From Branchinecta lynchi (Eukaryota > Arthropoda > Branchiopoda > Anostraca > Branchinectidae), in the NCBI GenBank assembly GCA_023053575.1, contig JAKZAP010000001.1, positions 8,448,849 to 8,512,848 of the forward strand: a DNA stretch of 64,000 nt, given 5' to 3'. Below are positions 46,166 through 57,496 of the stretch, piece by piece. Within the stretch, counting starts at the first letter, position 1; each line of letters starts with the position of its first letter. The position numbers and the translations under genes are program-made. The notes beneath the pieces were generated by a model. That model was given only the letters and a program-made list of their open reading frames with translations. It had not been told where the DNA came from and did no database searches.

Positions 46166-47639
46166 TGCAGCAAGGGCATATAAAAGGCCCATACAAATCT
46201 GTTGAATCGAGAACCTGAAATGGAAATATGCTTTTCAGACAGATTTCTGTGGGGTACCATGATCTTGCTTCAAGAAATGATTTTACTTTTTGTATTTTAC
46301 TCATTACTGTATTTTAATATTATGCAAAAGGTGGGTCACAAAAAAAAAAAAATGCTAAAAGAGGAGATAGGATATACTTTGAAGTGTAGAATCTTAGGAG
46401 CGGGAATGGATGGAATTACCACTGAAGTGTGCCCCTACGTTGGAGCACCAGTTCCGAAAATTAAGGATTTGTGTATGATTGGACAAGCCTGCTATAAAAC
46501 ACGTGAAGTTTCTGGTAACTTCTTCTTAGTAATTGTTCGAGGTGAAAGCTAGTGCTATGCTGGGATTTCATTTTGGACACGGCTGGTGTTTTGCTGCTCG
46601 ATTAGGTTGTTGACATAATACAGTTAATTATTCGAATTTCGATTAAAAATTAGTTTGTTTTTTAGTGGGTTGAAAGGGGAGGAAATAAGGGATTTGACTG
46701 GTTGTATGGCAAACAGTCTACCGTTTGGGCAGAGAAAACGGTATAACGGGAGGGCCAAGGGTCGGTCTGATCCTTACTGATGTGTGGTAGTAAGGATGGT
46801 AACTCGGAACATTTGTTGCATGAACGTGAAAGTTCGAATGATAGTTTTGGAGTGAATGGAAAGGGAGCGAATGGAGCGTGCGCAGCATGATGGGGAATAG
46901 TTGTTTTGGAAATATAAAAGATTAGATGAGGTTCAATGGGGTAGCCCTAACCCATAGGGGTAGGTGCTTATAGGTGGGTATTTTCTTTGTTTGTATTAAT
47001 TTTTCACGTATTTGCCATGGCTGCTGGCTCTAAGGGTAAATAAAATCTTTTATTTGTTTTTAATTTTGAGTAAGGTCTTGCGGTTTGAATTTCCTGTCAA
47101 TGTCAGCTTGGGCTGAAGGAATACATTCTTTTGTCCTTGTTTGCTCATTTTCTCTATTTGCATGAAAAACACAGGGAGGAAATTTTGTAATTTATTCCGT
47201 TTTGATTTGAAACCCATTTTGCCAGGCGAGTGCACACGAATCTTTCGATTCCCACAGAGACGGTGCCGCATAAACAGTAGGAATTAAAATACCATTTTTC
47301 TAATGGAAATATCATTCCATTTCATTTTTGGGGCTTAGAGGCCATTCATCCGCGAAGCGCTGTTTCCGGGCTCAACTGGGATAATTCATAAGTTTGTACT
47401 TTCAAAATGGGATGAAAACTGATTCGTGTGTTGTTTTTCTCTGGGACAAAATCGATATCGTGTTTTCGCCAGCCAGGACATATTTGTACCCAGACGACGG
47501 GTTTAGCAGAGTTTGGGGAAACGTTTTGGAAAAATTGGGCGAGGTAGCCTAATCTTTAGAAATGCTGGAAGCGTCACATGCTTGGAAATTAGTATATGGT
47601 AGTTCGGTTTCTCACTCGTTGGCTTGGTGTATATCAAGT

Positions 47640-47893
47640 GGCAGGGCGCGGGGGGGGGGGGCTATGTTGGTAATGTCTAACACATGGATTCTAGTGCTTT
47701 GCTAAACGATATGAGGGGGGCCGAAACTTTAGAATCTTTAATGTGTTGTATCGCGAAAATATATTTTTACGCACTGTTTTTCAGTAAAAACCGAATGTTT
47801 TTAAGAAAAACTCGAGCGTTTTAAGACAAAATATACTTTTTCTTTAGAAAAATCGCGGCGGGTCTCCCCCCGCCATACGTGACGCTTCTGGTG
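47640..47893. mobile_element. Decayed hAT-like element
   Basis: Left CAGGGCGCGGGGGG and right CCATACGTGACGCTTCTG resemble the ends of the 39712 element, with GAAAAACNNGNGTTTT words between. The 8-bp duplication is not preserved. Confidence 0.4.
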
Positions 47894-47922
47894 TCCAGCA
47901 TCACATTTGTCATTCCTGTGAC

Positions 47923-49080
47923 ACATCTCTGATATCCTAATTAAATGGAAGAAAGATGCCGAAAGCAACAAAAGGATGAGGAAAACACAAACCAGTCATA
48001 AAATCGATATAGTGATGTAGTTTTGCAGAATTCGCCACAGCGTTCAAAGCGCCACTTGTTTCAAAACCAGTAGGCTTACCATGTGCTTTAAAGAAATAGA
48101 AAAAATGTCTCATAAAAGGTCTGCCTGAGGGTCTGCCACTAGAATGGCTTGTTAGGTTGCCTAATTGTTGCAGGTTGACGAGAGTGAGGGCGAAGACAGT
48201 GCCTGGACTGCCATCTATCAAACAACTAATTTGCGCAGTACGATTAGAGAGAACTTTCCACTTCCCTTTACATTCCTACTAACGTATACTGGTCGGTCAA
48301 GGACTCCGAAGTGAAGTATCCATGACGAAAGTAGTACAGAGAATAGCGTAAGAAAGATACGGTTTAGGGGACAGGGACAAGGAAGACAAACTCCAAGAAG
48401 GTCTTTAGCGCGTCAACCCTACCCAACTTCTTCCAACTAGACACTCGATAAAATCTCTCCTGGCCAGTCAGAAAGCAAGAGAGTAAACGAGACGGGCCAA
48501 GATACAGTTTAGGGTACTAGGAAAGAAACCCAAGGAAGCTTGAATCAACGAAATTCTCCAGCACTTGAACCCAAAGCTTCGAACTGATTCCTACTAGAGA
48601 AACTTCATGTTGAGACCCTGATCAAGACTCAACCGGTTCTTTTTTTTTAGACTAAATCTTTCACAGATCTTTACATGAATCTTTTACTCTGAACTACTGT
48701 ATTCCAAATACTGTCCATATTGTCATTTCTTCTTCATGCCTATCCAAGGGATGCTGCAAGCATCCATGCGAAGCGCCAAAAACCCTCGGCAATTGGTCAG
48801 TCACAACCCTCAGGCGGATTGGTCAGCTGGGACTTTTAATGCTTGGGACATTGGGAAGGGTCATATCAAGCATTAGCTATAAATATGTATCTTACATATT
48901 TAATTTATGACCCGCCAAATGCAGAAGGCGACAGTAGAGTAAAAGAAAAAGGAAAAGACAACACAAGTAAAAAATCAGCATAAAGCACGACAATTCAGAC
49001 TGATTTACTAACTGGGCCTAAAATATTCATGAACAACATCCTCCAGTGACTGAATAACATCTCGCAGAGCGAGCTTCTTT
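47923..49080 (-). repeat. Left arm of a ~1.16-kb inverted repeat pair
   Basis: The whole segment matches 51045-52212 in reverse orientation. It runs from ACATCTCTGATATC at the outer edge to CCAGTGACTGAATAACATCT at the inner edge, with substitutions and small indels throughout. The shared sequence includes two CCAAT boxes (ACCAAT in minus orientation near 48790-48830) and a TATTTATAGCTA word near 48880, so it could be a promoter-bearing terminal repeat. The element class is unknown. Confidence 0.75.
47937..48221 (-). CDS. Conserved short ORF in the inverted repeat, left copy
   Basis: A 94-codon minus-strand frame. Its middle (ALTLVNLQQLGNLTSHSSGR, then PSGRP, FMRHFFYFFKAHGKPTGFET and SGALNAVA) is shared with 51904-52122. 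Differences in that part include many third-position changes (CAA/CAG, ACA/ACC, TCA/TCG, ACT/ACC, GCG/GCC) and a 6-bp in-frame indel, which hints at past selection. Start regions differ in frame. I do not recognise the protein; it may be a fragment of a transposon protein. Confidence 0.3.
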   Translation of the reverse strand: MIDGSPGTVFALTLVNLQQLGNLTSHSSGRPSGRPFMRHFFYFFKAHGKPTGFETSGALNAVANSAKLHHYIDFMTGLCFPHPFVAFGIFLPFN

Positions 49081-49084
49081 TGGC

Positions 49085-49240
49085 AGATACCGGGGTATCT
49101 GATACCACGGTCTAAAGTCGTTTTCGCAGATACCTTGGTATCGGATACCACGGCCAAAAGGCGTTTTTGCAGTTATCGTGGTATCTGGGCAGTTACCGTG
49201 CTATCTGATATTCAGATACCACGTTCCGACGCTGGTATCT
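49085..49240. repeat. Cluster of short palindromes, GATACCACGG words
   Basis: GATACC, ACGGT, GGTATC and their complements recur about eight times in alternating orientation. A matching block lies at 49940-49985, on the other side of the LINE fragment. This may be one foldback element split by that LINE. Confidence 0.5.
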
Positions 49241-49249
49241 GAATCAATC

Positions 49250-49798
49250 CGGTTTGGCACTATGCTGTGACAAAAGAGGATACAGATTCCATTGAAAGTG
49301 TACAGAAACGTGCTCTCAGAATTATATACAGAGGACCTAAAATGCCTTATTGTTTTCTTTTTTAAATCATTTTAAACTTGAGACCCTCCATCATAGACGG
49401 GAGAGGCTGTGCAGAGATTTTGGTATGAAGTCCCTACAGAACCCCTCCTTCCGCTCCCTTCTGCCGCCTCTCTTCCAACCTCAACGTTTGCGTCCGCAAA
49501 GACTGTGTGCGGAGCGAATACCCAAGCTAGAACCCCGTTACTACCGTACGGAGCGGTACAGAAATAGTTTATCCCTATATTTGTACATATTTTCAACAAA
49601 GAGGTTTAGTCATACTTGTGTGTGTCTCATTTTTATGTTTTTGTGTTAGGCCATATTTAGTGTGAATTATTTATCTTGATATTATGACAGACATTATTGA
49701 TTTGCCTTCATGTATATTGACGTATTCAACACGCCATTTGGCCCCAAGCCACGATATGTGTTGATATTTGAAATAAACTGAACTGAACTGAACTGAAC
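49250..49798 (+). pseudogene. LINE 3' end, CR1/Jockey-like, 5'-truncated
   Basis: From 49252 the frame reads VWHYAVTKEDTDSIESVQKR then ALRIIYRG, the thumb region of LINE polymerases. After a frameshift near 49350 it continues LETLHHRRERLCRDFG, NPSFRSLLPP and RTERYRNS to a stop by 49649. The 3' end is AAATAAACTGAAC followed by four TGAAC units, a typical short-repeat LINE tail. The frameshift and a premature TAA make it inactive. Confidence 0.8.
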
Positions 49799-50837
49799 AA
49801 TCATCTCACTTTCATCATCACCAACAATAGAGCCTAGGATTTTGTCAAATCGATGGGAAAGAAGGTTAGCACTTAGTGATGTGATTGATGTCAGTGTTTC
49901 TCTTGGGACGACTTCGAAAAGCGCAAATTCGGCAATTGTCGTTTTTGCGGAGCAACCGTAGTATCAGATACCATGGTAACTGCAAACACTCAACTAATAT
50001 TTGTTCTGACCACTTTAAATGTTACTTTTCGCGCAAAGCAACATTCAAAAAGGGCCACTTATTATTTTGGCTCGAAATATAACAAAACATAACAGAAATA
50101 TCCTCGGCTTCCAACATAACATTTTACACAAGAGTGTGCAGTTATGTGTTATCTATTATCAAAGTTCTGGCAATCCACAAGGGTCCTCCCCCGTTGTGAC
50201 GGCTGAGATCTTCGAGGGGCTCGCGATCTTCTTTGAGATAGCTCAGCCACGTTTTTTGACTGCTGACGGATTCTCTGTCTTCTCTGTGTCCTTCCTTCGG
50301 AACTAGATCCTCGCTTCAGCCCCACCATCAGCTGGCACCGCCATTCCTCTCTGCCAGTGCGAATGCTCTTTTTGCTCGTTACGTATTCCTCTTATAGTAG
50401 TGAAGTTGATTAGATACTTTCCAGTGCAGTTCATTGATCTGCATGCAGAGTTTCTCCAACTTCGAGTCAGTAAGTCTAAACGAATTCTTGGAGACAACCT
50501 GATTATTTTTTCCGTCACATGGGAAACGTAAAGTATTGATCTCAGAAGCTCGTTTTAACGAGGAAATTTTCTGCTGCAATATTCATCTTGTAAAAGTTTT
50601 CCGATGTTGCTCCGTCTTTCCCGGGAATGGGGAAGATAAAAAGAGCGCTTGACTGATGGGCTTATGCATCGCTAACTAGGTTTGTCGAATGAAGTTTGTT
50701 AAGTTCGCAGATAGATGTAGCGCAATTCCTATGTGCAAAAAGTTCGTCGACGAGAAGGAAAAGTATAGCTCCTTAGTCTATTTCAATTCGAGGAGGAGGA
50801 TTGGAATAGCTTCTGTATAATATACAGTTCATTCGCT

Positions 50838-50890
50838 GTCACCGTAGTCTGAAGGAGTACATATTATGTACTCCTTCAGACTACGGTGAC
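50838..50890. repeat. Perfect 26-bp-arm palindrome
   Basis: GTCACCGTAGTCTGAAGGAG (extended to 26 bases) is followed by one unpaired T and its exact complement. With one mismatch the arms extend to about 33 bp (50831-50897). The right arm runs into the ACTGCGAATCAT tail of the hammerhead-like family, so this may be two tails joined head to head. Confidence 0.85.
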
Positions 50891-50934
50891 TGCGAATCAT
50901 CTTTGATGCTTCCGAGCAGGTTAGTAAGCTAAGA

Positions 50935-50980
50935 TATTTTTGTCGGCCCTTTTTGGCAAGGGCCCTCTTCAGTCTGTCGG
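50935..50980 (-). repeat. Hammerhead-like core, diverged
   Basis: Minus strand CTGAAGA is followed by GGGCCCTTGCCAAAAAGGGCC. Here the bulged A of other copies is G, so the hairpin could pair differently, and GAAA has become GACA. Confidence 0.5.
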
Positions 50981-51044
50981 TAAAAATATGGACTGTAATG
51001 CAGTTGTTTATATTGCAATAAGTTTATATTGCAGCAAGTTAGTT

Positions 51045-52212
51045 CAAAAGTTTGCTGTGCAAGATGTTATTCAGTCACTGGAAAGGACGTTGTTCATGAA
51101 TGTCTTAGGCCCAGTTAGTAAATCAGTGTGAATTGTCGTGCCTTTAGTTGATTTTAACTTGTGTTGTTTTTTCCTTCTTCTTTACTCTACTGTCGCCTTG
51201 TGCATTTGGCGGGTCATACATCAAATATATGATATACATATTTATAGCTACTGCTTGAAAATGACCCTTCCCAAAGTACCGTACCAAGCGTCCCAGCTGA
51301 CCAATCCGCCCGAGGGTTGTGACTGACCAATTGCCGAGGGTTTTGGCGGTTCGCATGAAAGCTTACACCATCCCTTGGATAGGCATGAAGAAGAAATGAC
51401 AATATGGACAATATTTGGAAGACAGTAGTTCAGAATAAAAGATTCACGTAAAGATCTGTGAAAGATTTAGTCTCAAAAAAAAAGAACCAGTTGAGTCATG
51501 ATCAGGGTCTCAACATGAATTTTCTCTAGTAGGAATCAGTTCGAAGCTTTGGGTTGAAGTGCTGGAGAATTTTGTTGATCCAAGCTTCCTTGGGTTTCTT
51601 GCCTAGTAGCCTAAACTGATCCTGGCCCGTCTTGCTTACTCTCTTGCTTTCTGACTGGCCAGGAGAGATTTTATCGAGTGTCTAGTTGGAAGCAGATGTG
51701 TAGGGTTGACGCGCTAAAGACCTTCTTGGAGTTTGTCTCCCTTGCCCGTCCCCCCTAAACCGTATCTTGCTTACTCTATTCTCTGCACTGCTTTCTTCAT
51801 ACTTCATTTTTGAGTCCTTGACCAACCAGTATAAGTTAGCAGGAATGTAAAGGGGAGTGGACAGTTCTCTCTAATCGTGCTGCGCAAATTAGTTGTTTGA
51901 GAGATGGCAGTCCAGGCACTCTCTCTCACTCTCTTCGCCCTCACTCTGGCCAACCTGCAACAGTTAGGCAACCTAACCAGCCATTCTAGTGGCAGACCCT
52001 CGGGCAGACCTTTGTATTTTATGAGACATTTTGTCTATTTCTTTAGAGCACATGGTAAGCCTACCGGTTTTGAAACAAGTGGCGCTTTGAACGCTGTGGC
52101 CAGTTCTGGCAAAACTACATGACTATATCGATTTTATGACTGGTTTGTGCTTTCCTCACCCTTTTGTTGCTTTCGGCATCTTTCATCCGTTTAATTGAGA
52201 TATCCGAGATGT
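51045..52212 (+). repeat. Right arm of the ~1.16-kb inverted repeat pair
   Basis: Reverse-orientation match of 47923-49080. In this orientation the order is a TATTTATAGCTA word (51239), two ACCAAT boxes (about 51300 and 51327), then the short ORF and the outer edge GATATCCGAGATGT. About 2 kb lies between the arms, containing a LINE fragment and the 53-bp palindrome, so the pair is not a simple foldback. Confidence 0.75.
51904..52122 (+). CDS. Conserved short ORF in the inverted repeat, right copy
   Basis: A 72-codon frame whose shared part reads ANLQQLGNLTSHSSGRPSGR, a two-residue insertion, then FMRHFVYFFRAHGKPTGFET and SGALNAVA. It ends early at TGA after a frameshift relative to the left copy. 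The 5' part contains an extra CTCTCTCACT stretch. No function is assigned. Confidence 0.3.
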   Translation: MAVQALSLTLFALTLANLQQLGNLTSHSSGRPSGRPLYFMRHFVYFFRAHGKPTGFETSGALNAVASSGKTT

Positions 52213-52332
52213 TTTAACAATATTGAATACAACCTTCCACGTATTTACTCGTTCGACTTGGTTCATCACTACCTAGATGGGTACTCTTGAAATCATACAT
52301 AAAAGTTTTAAGTAGTGAACTAGACGACAAAA

Positions 52333-52410
52333 GTGCTCCTGAGGCGGGATTTGAACCCACGACCTTCGGCTTACAAGTCTTTGACATTGGAGTCATTGGG
52401 GTAAAAGTCA
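52333..52410 (-). repeat. tRNA-like 3' half, probably a SINE or tRNA pseudogene
   Basis: Minus strand GACTTGTAAGCCGAAGGTCG followed by TGGGTTCAAATCCCGCC contains a perfect B-box (52348-52358) and resembles the anticodon-to-T-arm half of tRNA-Thr(TGT). The anticodon stem is broken and the 5' half is not tRNA-like. Confidence 0.5.
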
Positions 52411-52545
52411 CTTGCAGAACATTCCATCCTTAGGTAGTATTTATGCACGACAGATTTTGGGGCTTGGGCCTAATGGGGAAGAAGGTATGGGAAAGTGGTC
52501 AAGGAATAGGGTCTGTTAGCCAACATTTGTAATGTGAAATTTGCA

Positions 52546-52690
52546 GTATACGATCTGCGTAGTGCGAGTGCGAGTGCGAACTAGTGAATCTACGACCTCC
52601 CGCAAACAAAAATAAACCTAGTATACGGCCTGCGTAGTGCGAGTGCGAACTAATGAATCTACGCCCTCCCGCAAACAAAAACAAACCTAA
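52546..52690. repeat. Two-copy tandem duplication, 75 bp
   Basis: GTATACGATCTGCGTAGTGC starts at 52546 and recurs at 52621 as GTATACGGCCTGCGTAGTGC. Both units end CTCCCGCAAACAAAAANAAA. The second lacks one GAGTGC. Confidence 0.75.
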
Positions 52691-52774
52691 CGCTGGTGAT
52701 AACGCCAAACGGTAAAGTCGGCTGAGCCAGGTTGTGCCTAGAAGAACAGGATTATTGCAGGTTCGAGCTGCTGC

Positions 52775-52845
52775 CTGACGAGAGCCCTTGACAAGAAGGG
52801 ACAACAAACCGCTGGAATAAAGCTCAGCTGACTTATCCGTTTTGT
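52775..52845 (+). repeat. Hammerhead-like core, diverged
   Basis: CTGACGA is followed by GAGCCCTTGACAAGAAGGGAC and AACAAA in place of GAAA, then the AGCTCAGCTGACTTATCCGT tail. Confidence 0.5.
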
Positions 52846-54559
52846 GCCACCTACCACGACCATGACCAAGAAGCTGAACCCGGGATTTATAGGAACGTTC
52901 CCTGGTCTCCGACAGTCCTTCTTTTGTTCCATGAAGATTATTTTAGCCTCATCTAGTCTGTGCTTTGTTGAAATTGTCGTCTTTGTCGAAACAAGGAAGT
53001 CTGCTCCTCTTTCCTGTTATCTTCCGTTTTCCTGTCCATTAAACGGTTAGAAATTCATGGGAAGAAGTACTTTCCATTAGTAAAACAGGCTATTGAGCTG
53101 CTGTGTCGTCCTTTTATGCATTATTCATCTTCCTAAAATACGAATTCCAAGTAAACTGTCAAAAACAAGAAAATTAGTTCGGAACCTTCCGAATTTCGGA
53201 ATCACATGGCTTCTTATGCTGGCGGCTTCTATCTTATATCAGCGGCTTCAAGCTAATAAGAATACACGTCCTGCATGTCTTTTGCCTTCAGCATTAGCCT
53301 AGGCATCTGGTTTGGCATATCAGAAACTCGCGGCAACCGAATTGCTTGTGGGAAAAGCCTCTTGAGGGTTCAGCCTACGTTGCCCATGGATTCTTAGAAG
53401 TACCGGAACCGGACGAAATTCGGGTTAACCTACAAAGCTTGGGACAGATGGCTTATGAGCACTAAAAGATTACATACTGTTAAGGTACGTGCACACATCG
53501 TCCGATTTTCGCAGTCGGATGCAAATCTCTCCGAGATTTTGACGCATAGCATGCAGGTTTCCGCATAGTGACGCGAATTTCGCATGCGAAATCTTATCTT
53601 TGTGTGCTCTTGTTTTGAGAAGAATGCCTGACAGTACTAGGGCTATGCTCCTGTCGGCAGATACAGGTAAGAGAAGGGATCTAGAATGTTTCGGTAATTG
53701 TCCGCGATTCGACGGGCATGCAATTATTATGGTGCTTTATTTGGTGGCATATGTACTACCCTACCAATTCCGAGAAGGAATTGATCAGAAGTCAGGACCA
53801 CATTTCCACCAGAGAGGCAATGCTTTAGACTATCGCACTCTCAGAGAGCCATCAATTGGGACTGAAAGAAGTGTGTTGACGTATGTTAGAAATAATTGCA
53901 AATAAATCGTTGCAGTAAGTATATGGAAAAGAATAGTTAGAATAGAATAGTAATTTGTTCGCCCACACTTTCAACCAGAATTGGCGAGTACTGCCTATAG
54001 CAGATACATTTAAAAACACGTACACATGGTCAAATGCTATTTAAAGTTTCAACATTCTTTGGCATGAAACTATTTTGGTAACGGCTGTGTTTGACCGCTA
54101 CTGGTTGGAACATTGGGACCTTCGTAGAGACTGCTCGCTCTTGCCTTTCCCTTACATTGTTGTATGGGGCAGGGAGAAACTCATTGTAGATGGGGTGCGA
54201 AATAGTTTTTTTTTTTTTACCGAAATCGAGGCATAGGTTCAGTCTCCGTTTCTCGAATCATTCGGCCGTGGCGATAGTGGTTAATTACGTCTCCAGTGGG
54301 ATGTTGTTCTGGGTAGCTTGATCTCCTTCTTTAACGTTCAGTGTGTTTTCAAGTTCCACGTACGGTGTGGCAGGTGAAAGTGACCTCGCTTAGAAGGCTA
54401 TATCCAAGGGTGGTCTTTTCAATCCTAATCCAATATTTGGTTTTAGTGTGTAAGAAAACAACGTATGTTTGCTCGCCACCAGAACCTTCGCGTTTGCTCA
54501 ATTTATTTATATTTTTGTATCGTCAAATATAAGTCATATATATTTTGACGAAAACTTCC
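52846..54559. other. No gene confirmed
   Basis: A 101-codon plus-strand frame at 53600-53905 contains MPDSTRAMLLSADT and a good donor-like ACAG|GTAAGAG at 53667, but no companion exon. The upstream 53485-53610 is palindrome-rich (CACACATCGTCCGATTTTCG), likely a MITE. The rest is low-copy. Confidence 0.4.
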
Positions 54560-55310
54560 TGCTTTACTTCTGCCAATTTCCCGCTTTCAACCCGAATTCC
54601 GGAACTACTTGTCCGGTGAAAAAAGAAAGATAAGAAACGAACTCAGCGTATCTTCTTTCGCCAATACCGAACATCTAATCAACTTCAGATAAAAATTTAA
54701 CTTATAACAAATTTTCGGTTCCATCCGGATTCCGGGTATAAAATGATTATGATATACGGATTCAGCATCACGTCTTACCCCTGAATCAACTACAAATAAA
54801 ACTTTTACGTTTAACAAATTTTCCGGTTTTCGCCGGTTTCCGGGCGAACTACTTGTCCGGGTAGAAAATAATTTTCACAGAAATATTCAGCATGTCTTCT
54901 ACCCCTAAATTGAACATCTAATCAACATCAAATAAAAATTTTAGTTTTAACAAACTTTCCGGTTTTTGCCAGATTTCGGACGAACTATTTGTCCTGCAAG
55001 AAAATGGTTTCCATCATCGTCTTCAGCATGTCTTCTTACCCCATAATCGACTATCACATTAGCTGTTTCAAAATATTTCGTTTGCCCCTTAATTCGAACC
55101 CCTTCCCCCACCCCTAAATGTTGGTCTATAAAGCCCATCTACGAATTCGACCTGTCCGATGACCCAAAGAATCCTCACAGCAAGTTTCATCAAAATATCC
55201 CATTGCCTTCAGAGTAATCGTGCTACAGACGGACGGACAGACCGACAACTTTGCGATGTCATAGGTATCCCTCCACTTATGTTTTGGGATCCCAAAAATG
55301 CTTTAGCAAC
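54560..55310 (-). repeat. Family F2 copy, reverse orientation
   Basis: Minus-orientation F2 units end in CTTACCCC-like words near 54640, 54770, 54890 and 55030. They are followed by CACCCCTAAATGTTGGTCTA and the head AGAGTAATCGTGCTACAGAC with CGGACGGACAGACCGAC. The match to 160-922 covers head and units. Confidence 0.7.
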
Positions 55311-55379
55311 CGATTCTTGAACGATGACATGAAAGAAACTTTTCTTATCATCAAAATCACGGGAAACAAAATAGGTACA

Positions 55380-55890
55380 CAGACTAGGAAAACTCGGAAA
55401 GCCCTCACCGCCGAAGATGAGTATGGTGTGACAGCCGATTTTTACTAACAAGTCCCTGACTTGTCTCACAACTGGGTTCCGCCTGTTCTTTTTTTTAGTG
55501 TGTAGCCTACCACTAAAGTTATCAACCCCTCACATACTTAATTCTAAGCTACAGTGATAGACCACGCAGACTAAATTTCTTGCCTTCAGATTTAAAATCA
55601 GATAAACCGGAAACAAGTAATAGGATTAATAGGTACGCCAACTAGCAAAAGTTGCTAACCCCGCGTCGCCGAAGATGATTATGGTTTAACAGCCGATTCT
55701 TTGCTTACAAGTCCCTTATATGTCTCACAATTGGGATCGGCCTATTTTTGGTTTCAGTGTATACCTTACTACTGAAGTTGACAGCCCCTCTAAACTTTCA
55801 AACTGTTCTATCTTAGCAAGGAATTTTTGTACCAAAAAACGGGTGGCAGATACCTGTATTAGTTTGCGTCAACTATCAACTATCAAGGCC
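55380..55890. repeat. Tandem duplication, about 258-bp unit
   Basis: CCGAAGATGANTATGGT, ACAGCCGATT, ACAAGTCCCT and GTCTCACAA.TGGG recur with starts at 55411 and 55669. The copies are diverged by roughly a fifth, so the duplication is old. Confidence 0.6.
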
Positions 55891-56523
55891 AACTATCACC
55901 ACTTAGAAAGGAGCAAAAGTTAAGCTCTAATTTCTTTAGCAATAAGAGAACTTTTAAAGTTTAAGGGTCATATTTGATACCATTTCTCTACCGCAATCCC
56001 TAGTGCAAAACATGGAATGATGAACTTAGCTGAAATCAGCAACAGAAATGGGCAGAAACAATAGATGGCAGCAGTTTCGGACCCTTGGGAAAATAACACT
56101 TCTTTTCTCTCTAAATTTTTCTGCCGGGCAACTGCCTCACATATTTAGCACTTTAGATTTTAGTCCATATTCAGTTCGAAAATGGTGCCTGCCTGCTTGC
56201 CTGCTAGAACGGAGCTTTCCACTCGAAACCAGAAACATGGTTTGATGAAACGAAAGCATGGCTGCACAACTTCAGATACTCCTCTCTGATATAGGCTATA
56301 CAACTCCGCTTCACTTCTCACACTTCAGTTCAATTCAATATAATCTAAAAAACAGATAACGGACAAGCCGATGGGTTGTTTTTACGTCAAAACATAACGT
56401 CATAACAGAACAATCTACAAATATATACAATTTTGCGACATTTATACCGACGTCTTATGATAAATATGGTCAATAACATGTTAGACTACGATTAACAAAA
56501 TACAAATAACCTAAAAATTAATG
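55891..56523. other. No gene recognised
   Basis: AT-rich sequence with only short frames. Confidence 0.4.
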
Positions 56524-57400
56524 TTCAAAAGCGCTCCGAGTAATATAAACGAACAAACGAGGGGACGAAACTCTGAGCATACCTTTTTTGCAAAGCTACT
56601 ACCGGTTCTAAACGAGGCACAGGGTTGGCAGCTTGACGAGGAAGACGAATTCGGGAGGGGAGAAAATCAGGGGGGAGTATATCACGGTGAAATGGGTTTT
56701 GGACTATAGATGTACCGAACTTCATACAAGGTTGAAGTCGACGGCATGAAAGGGTATCTAAATTAATTTGCTTTAGGAGCTGAATGTATGGGACTTTTGG
56801 AGCTTTAGATGTAACGAGCAACGCTCTATACTGTATTCCCTCAAGCAAATCCGACTGTTCCTGGGTGAGACCAAGATGCCAAACCGGACATCCATATTCT
56901 AGGTTAGAACGGATAAAAGAAATGTAAACGCGTAGTAAATGGGGAGATGGAACACCGTAACGGGACAAAAGTTTAAGGTAGCTTATAGTCGCGTTAGCTT
57001 TTTTAAGCATACTCTCAACCTGTCTTTGTCACCTCAGATCCGAGGTTATTTATACTCCTAGCAGCTTCAGTTTGTTAACCTGACACGCATCTGGGCTTGG
57101 AGGGTTGAAAGATAGGGTACCTTGAAGGAAAGAAACTGTTAAAATCACAGACTTATTCATATTAACAACCATTTTGTCAGACTCTGCTTCCTCTCAGATA
57201 TCTTTCATTATGGTTGCATAGCTACTTTGGATATTTTTATAGCACTTTTCCAGGACAGACAGGTCATCGAAGTATTTCAGCCGGTCTGGTGAACTTCGGG
57301 CCAGCTCGTTGACCACCTTAGGCTCTGGCTCGATTACAAGCAAAGAACATCCTTTTTGACCCCAGGCAAGAGTCTGAGAGTCTGCGGAGCTTTCCAAAAT
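56524..57400 (-). pseudogene. LINE RT fragment, CR1/Jockey-like
   Basis: On the minus strand from 57397, GQKGCSLLV.. and SSPDRLKYFDDLSVLEKC contain the catalytic Y-F-DD box of reverse transcriptase. In-frame stops follow, then MVVNMNKSVIL, VNKLKLLGV and SDLR. The 161-codon frame 57010-56525 begins MLKKANATISYLKLLSRYGV and includes LLRVYISFIRSNLEYGCPVW and GLTQEQSDLLEGIQYRALL, the palm-to-thumb region. Several stops and frame changes make it inactive. It is a different element from those at 13.8/36.4 kb. Confidence 0.85.
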
Positions 57401-57496
57401 GTAAGCTCATATTCATCAATCCGGCCCAAGGGCCAAACTTTCCGTCAAAGCCGCTTACCACTTTCTAGTAATAAGCTGAAATCGGGGGACTAGTAA

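Larger units (their letters stand above)
42855..47639. other. No gene confirmed; scattered repeat fragments
   Basis: The 179-codon frame at 42811-43350 starts inside the palindromic element and has no domain. CTAACACGGGCA/TGCCCGTGTTAG words recur near 43990 and 44645, with a related GGACAATGT/ACATTGTCC motif near 44400, suggesting a decayed foldback. A frame at 46350-46552 (MLKEEIGYTLKCRILG..) is protein-like but unsupported. The subunits listed separately are inside this interval. Confidence 0.4.

Noticed and set aside
52333..52410. Functional tRNA-Thr gene
   Set aside because: B-box is good but the anticodon stem does not pair and no A-box or 5' half is present.
53624..53666. Possible short first exon MPDSTRAMLLSADT with GTAAGAG donor
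   Set aside because: A good donor alone is common by chance; no acceptor or partner exon and palindromic repeat upstream.
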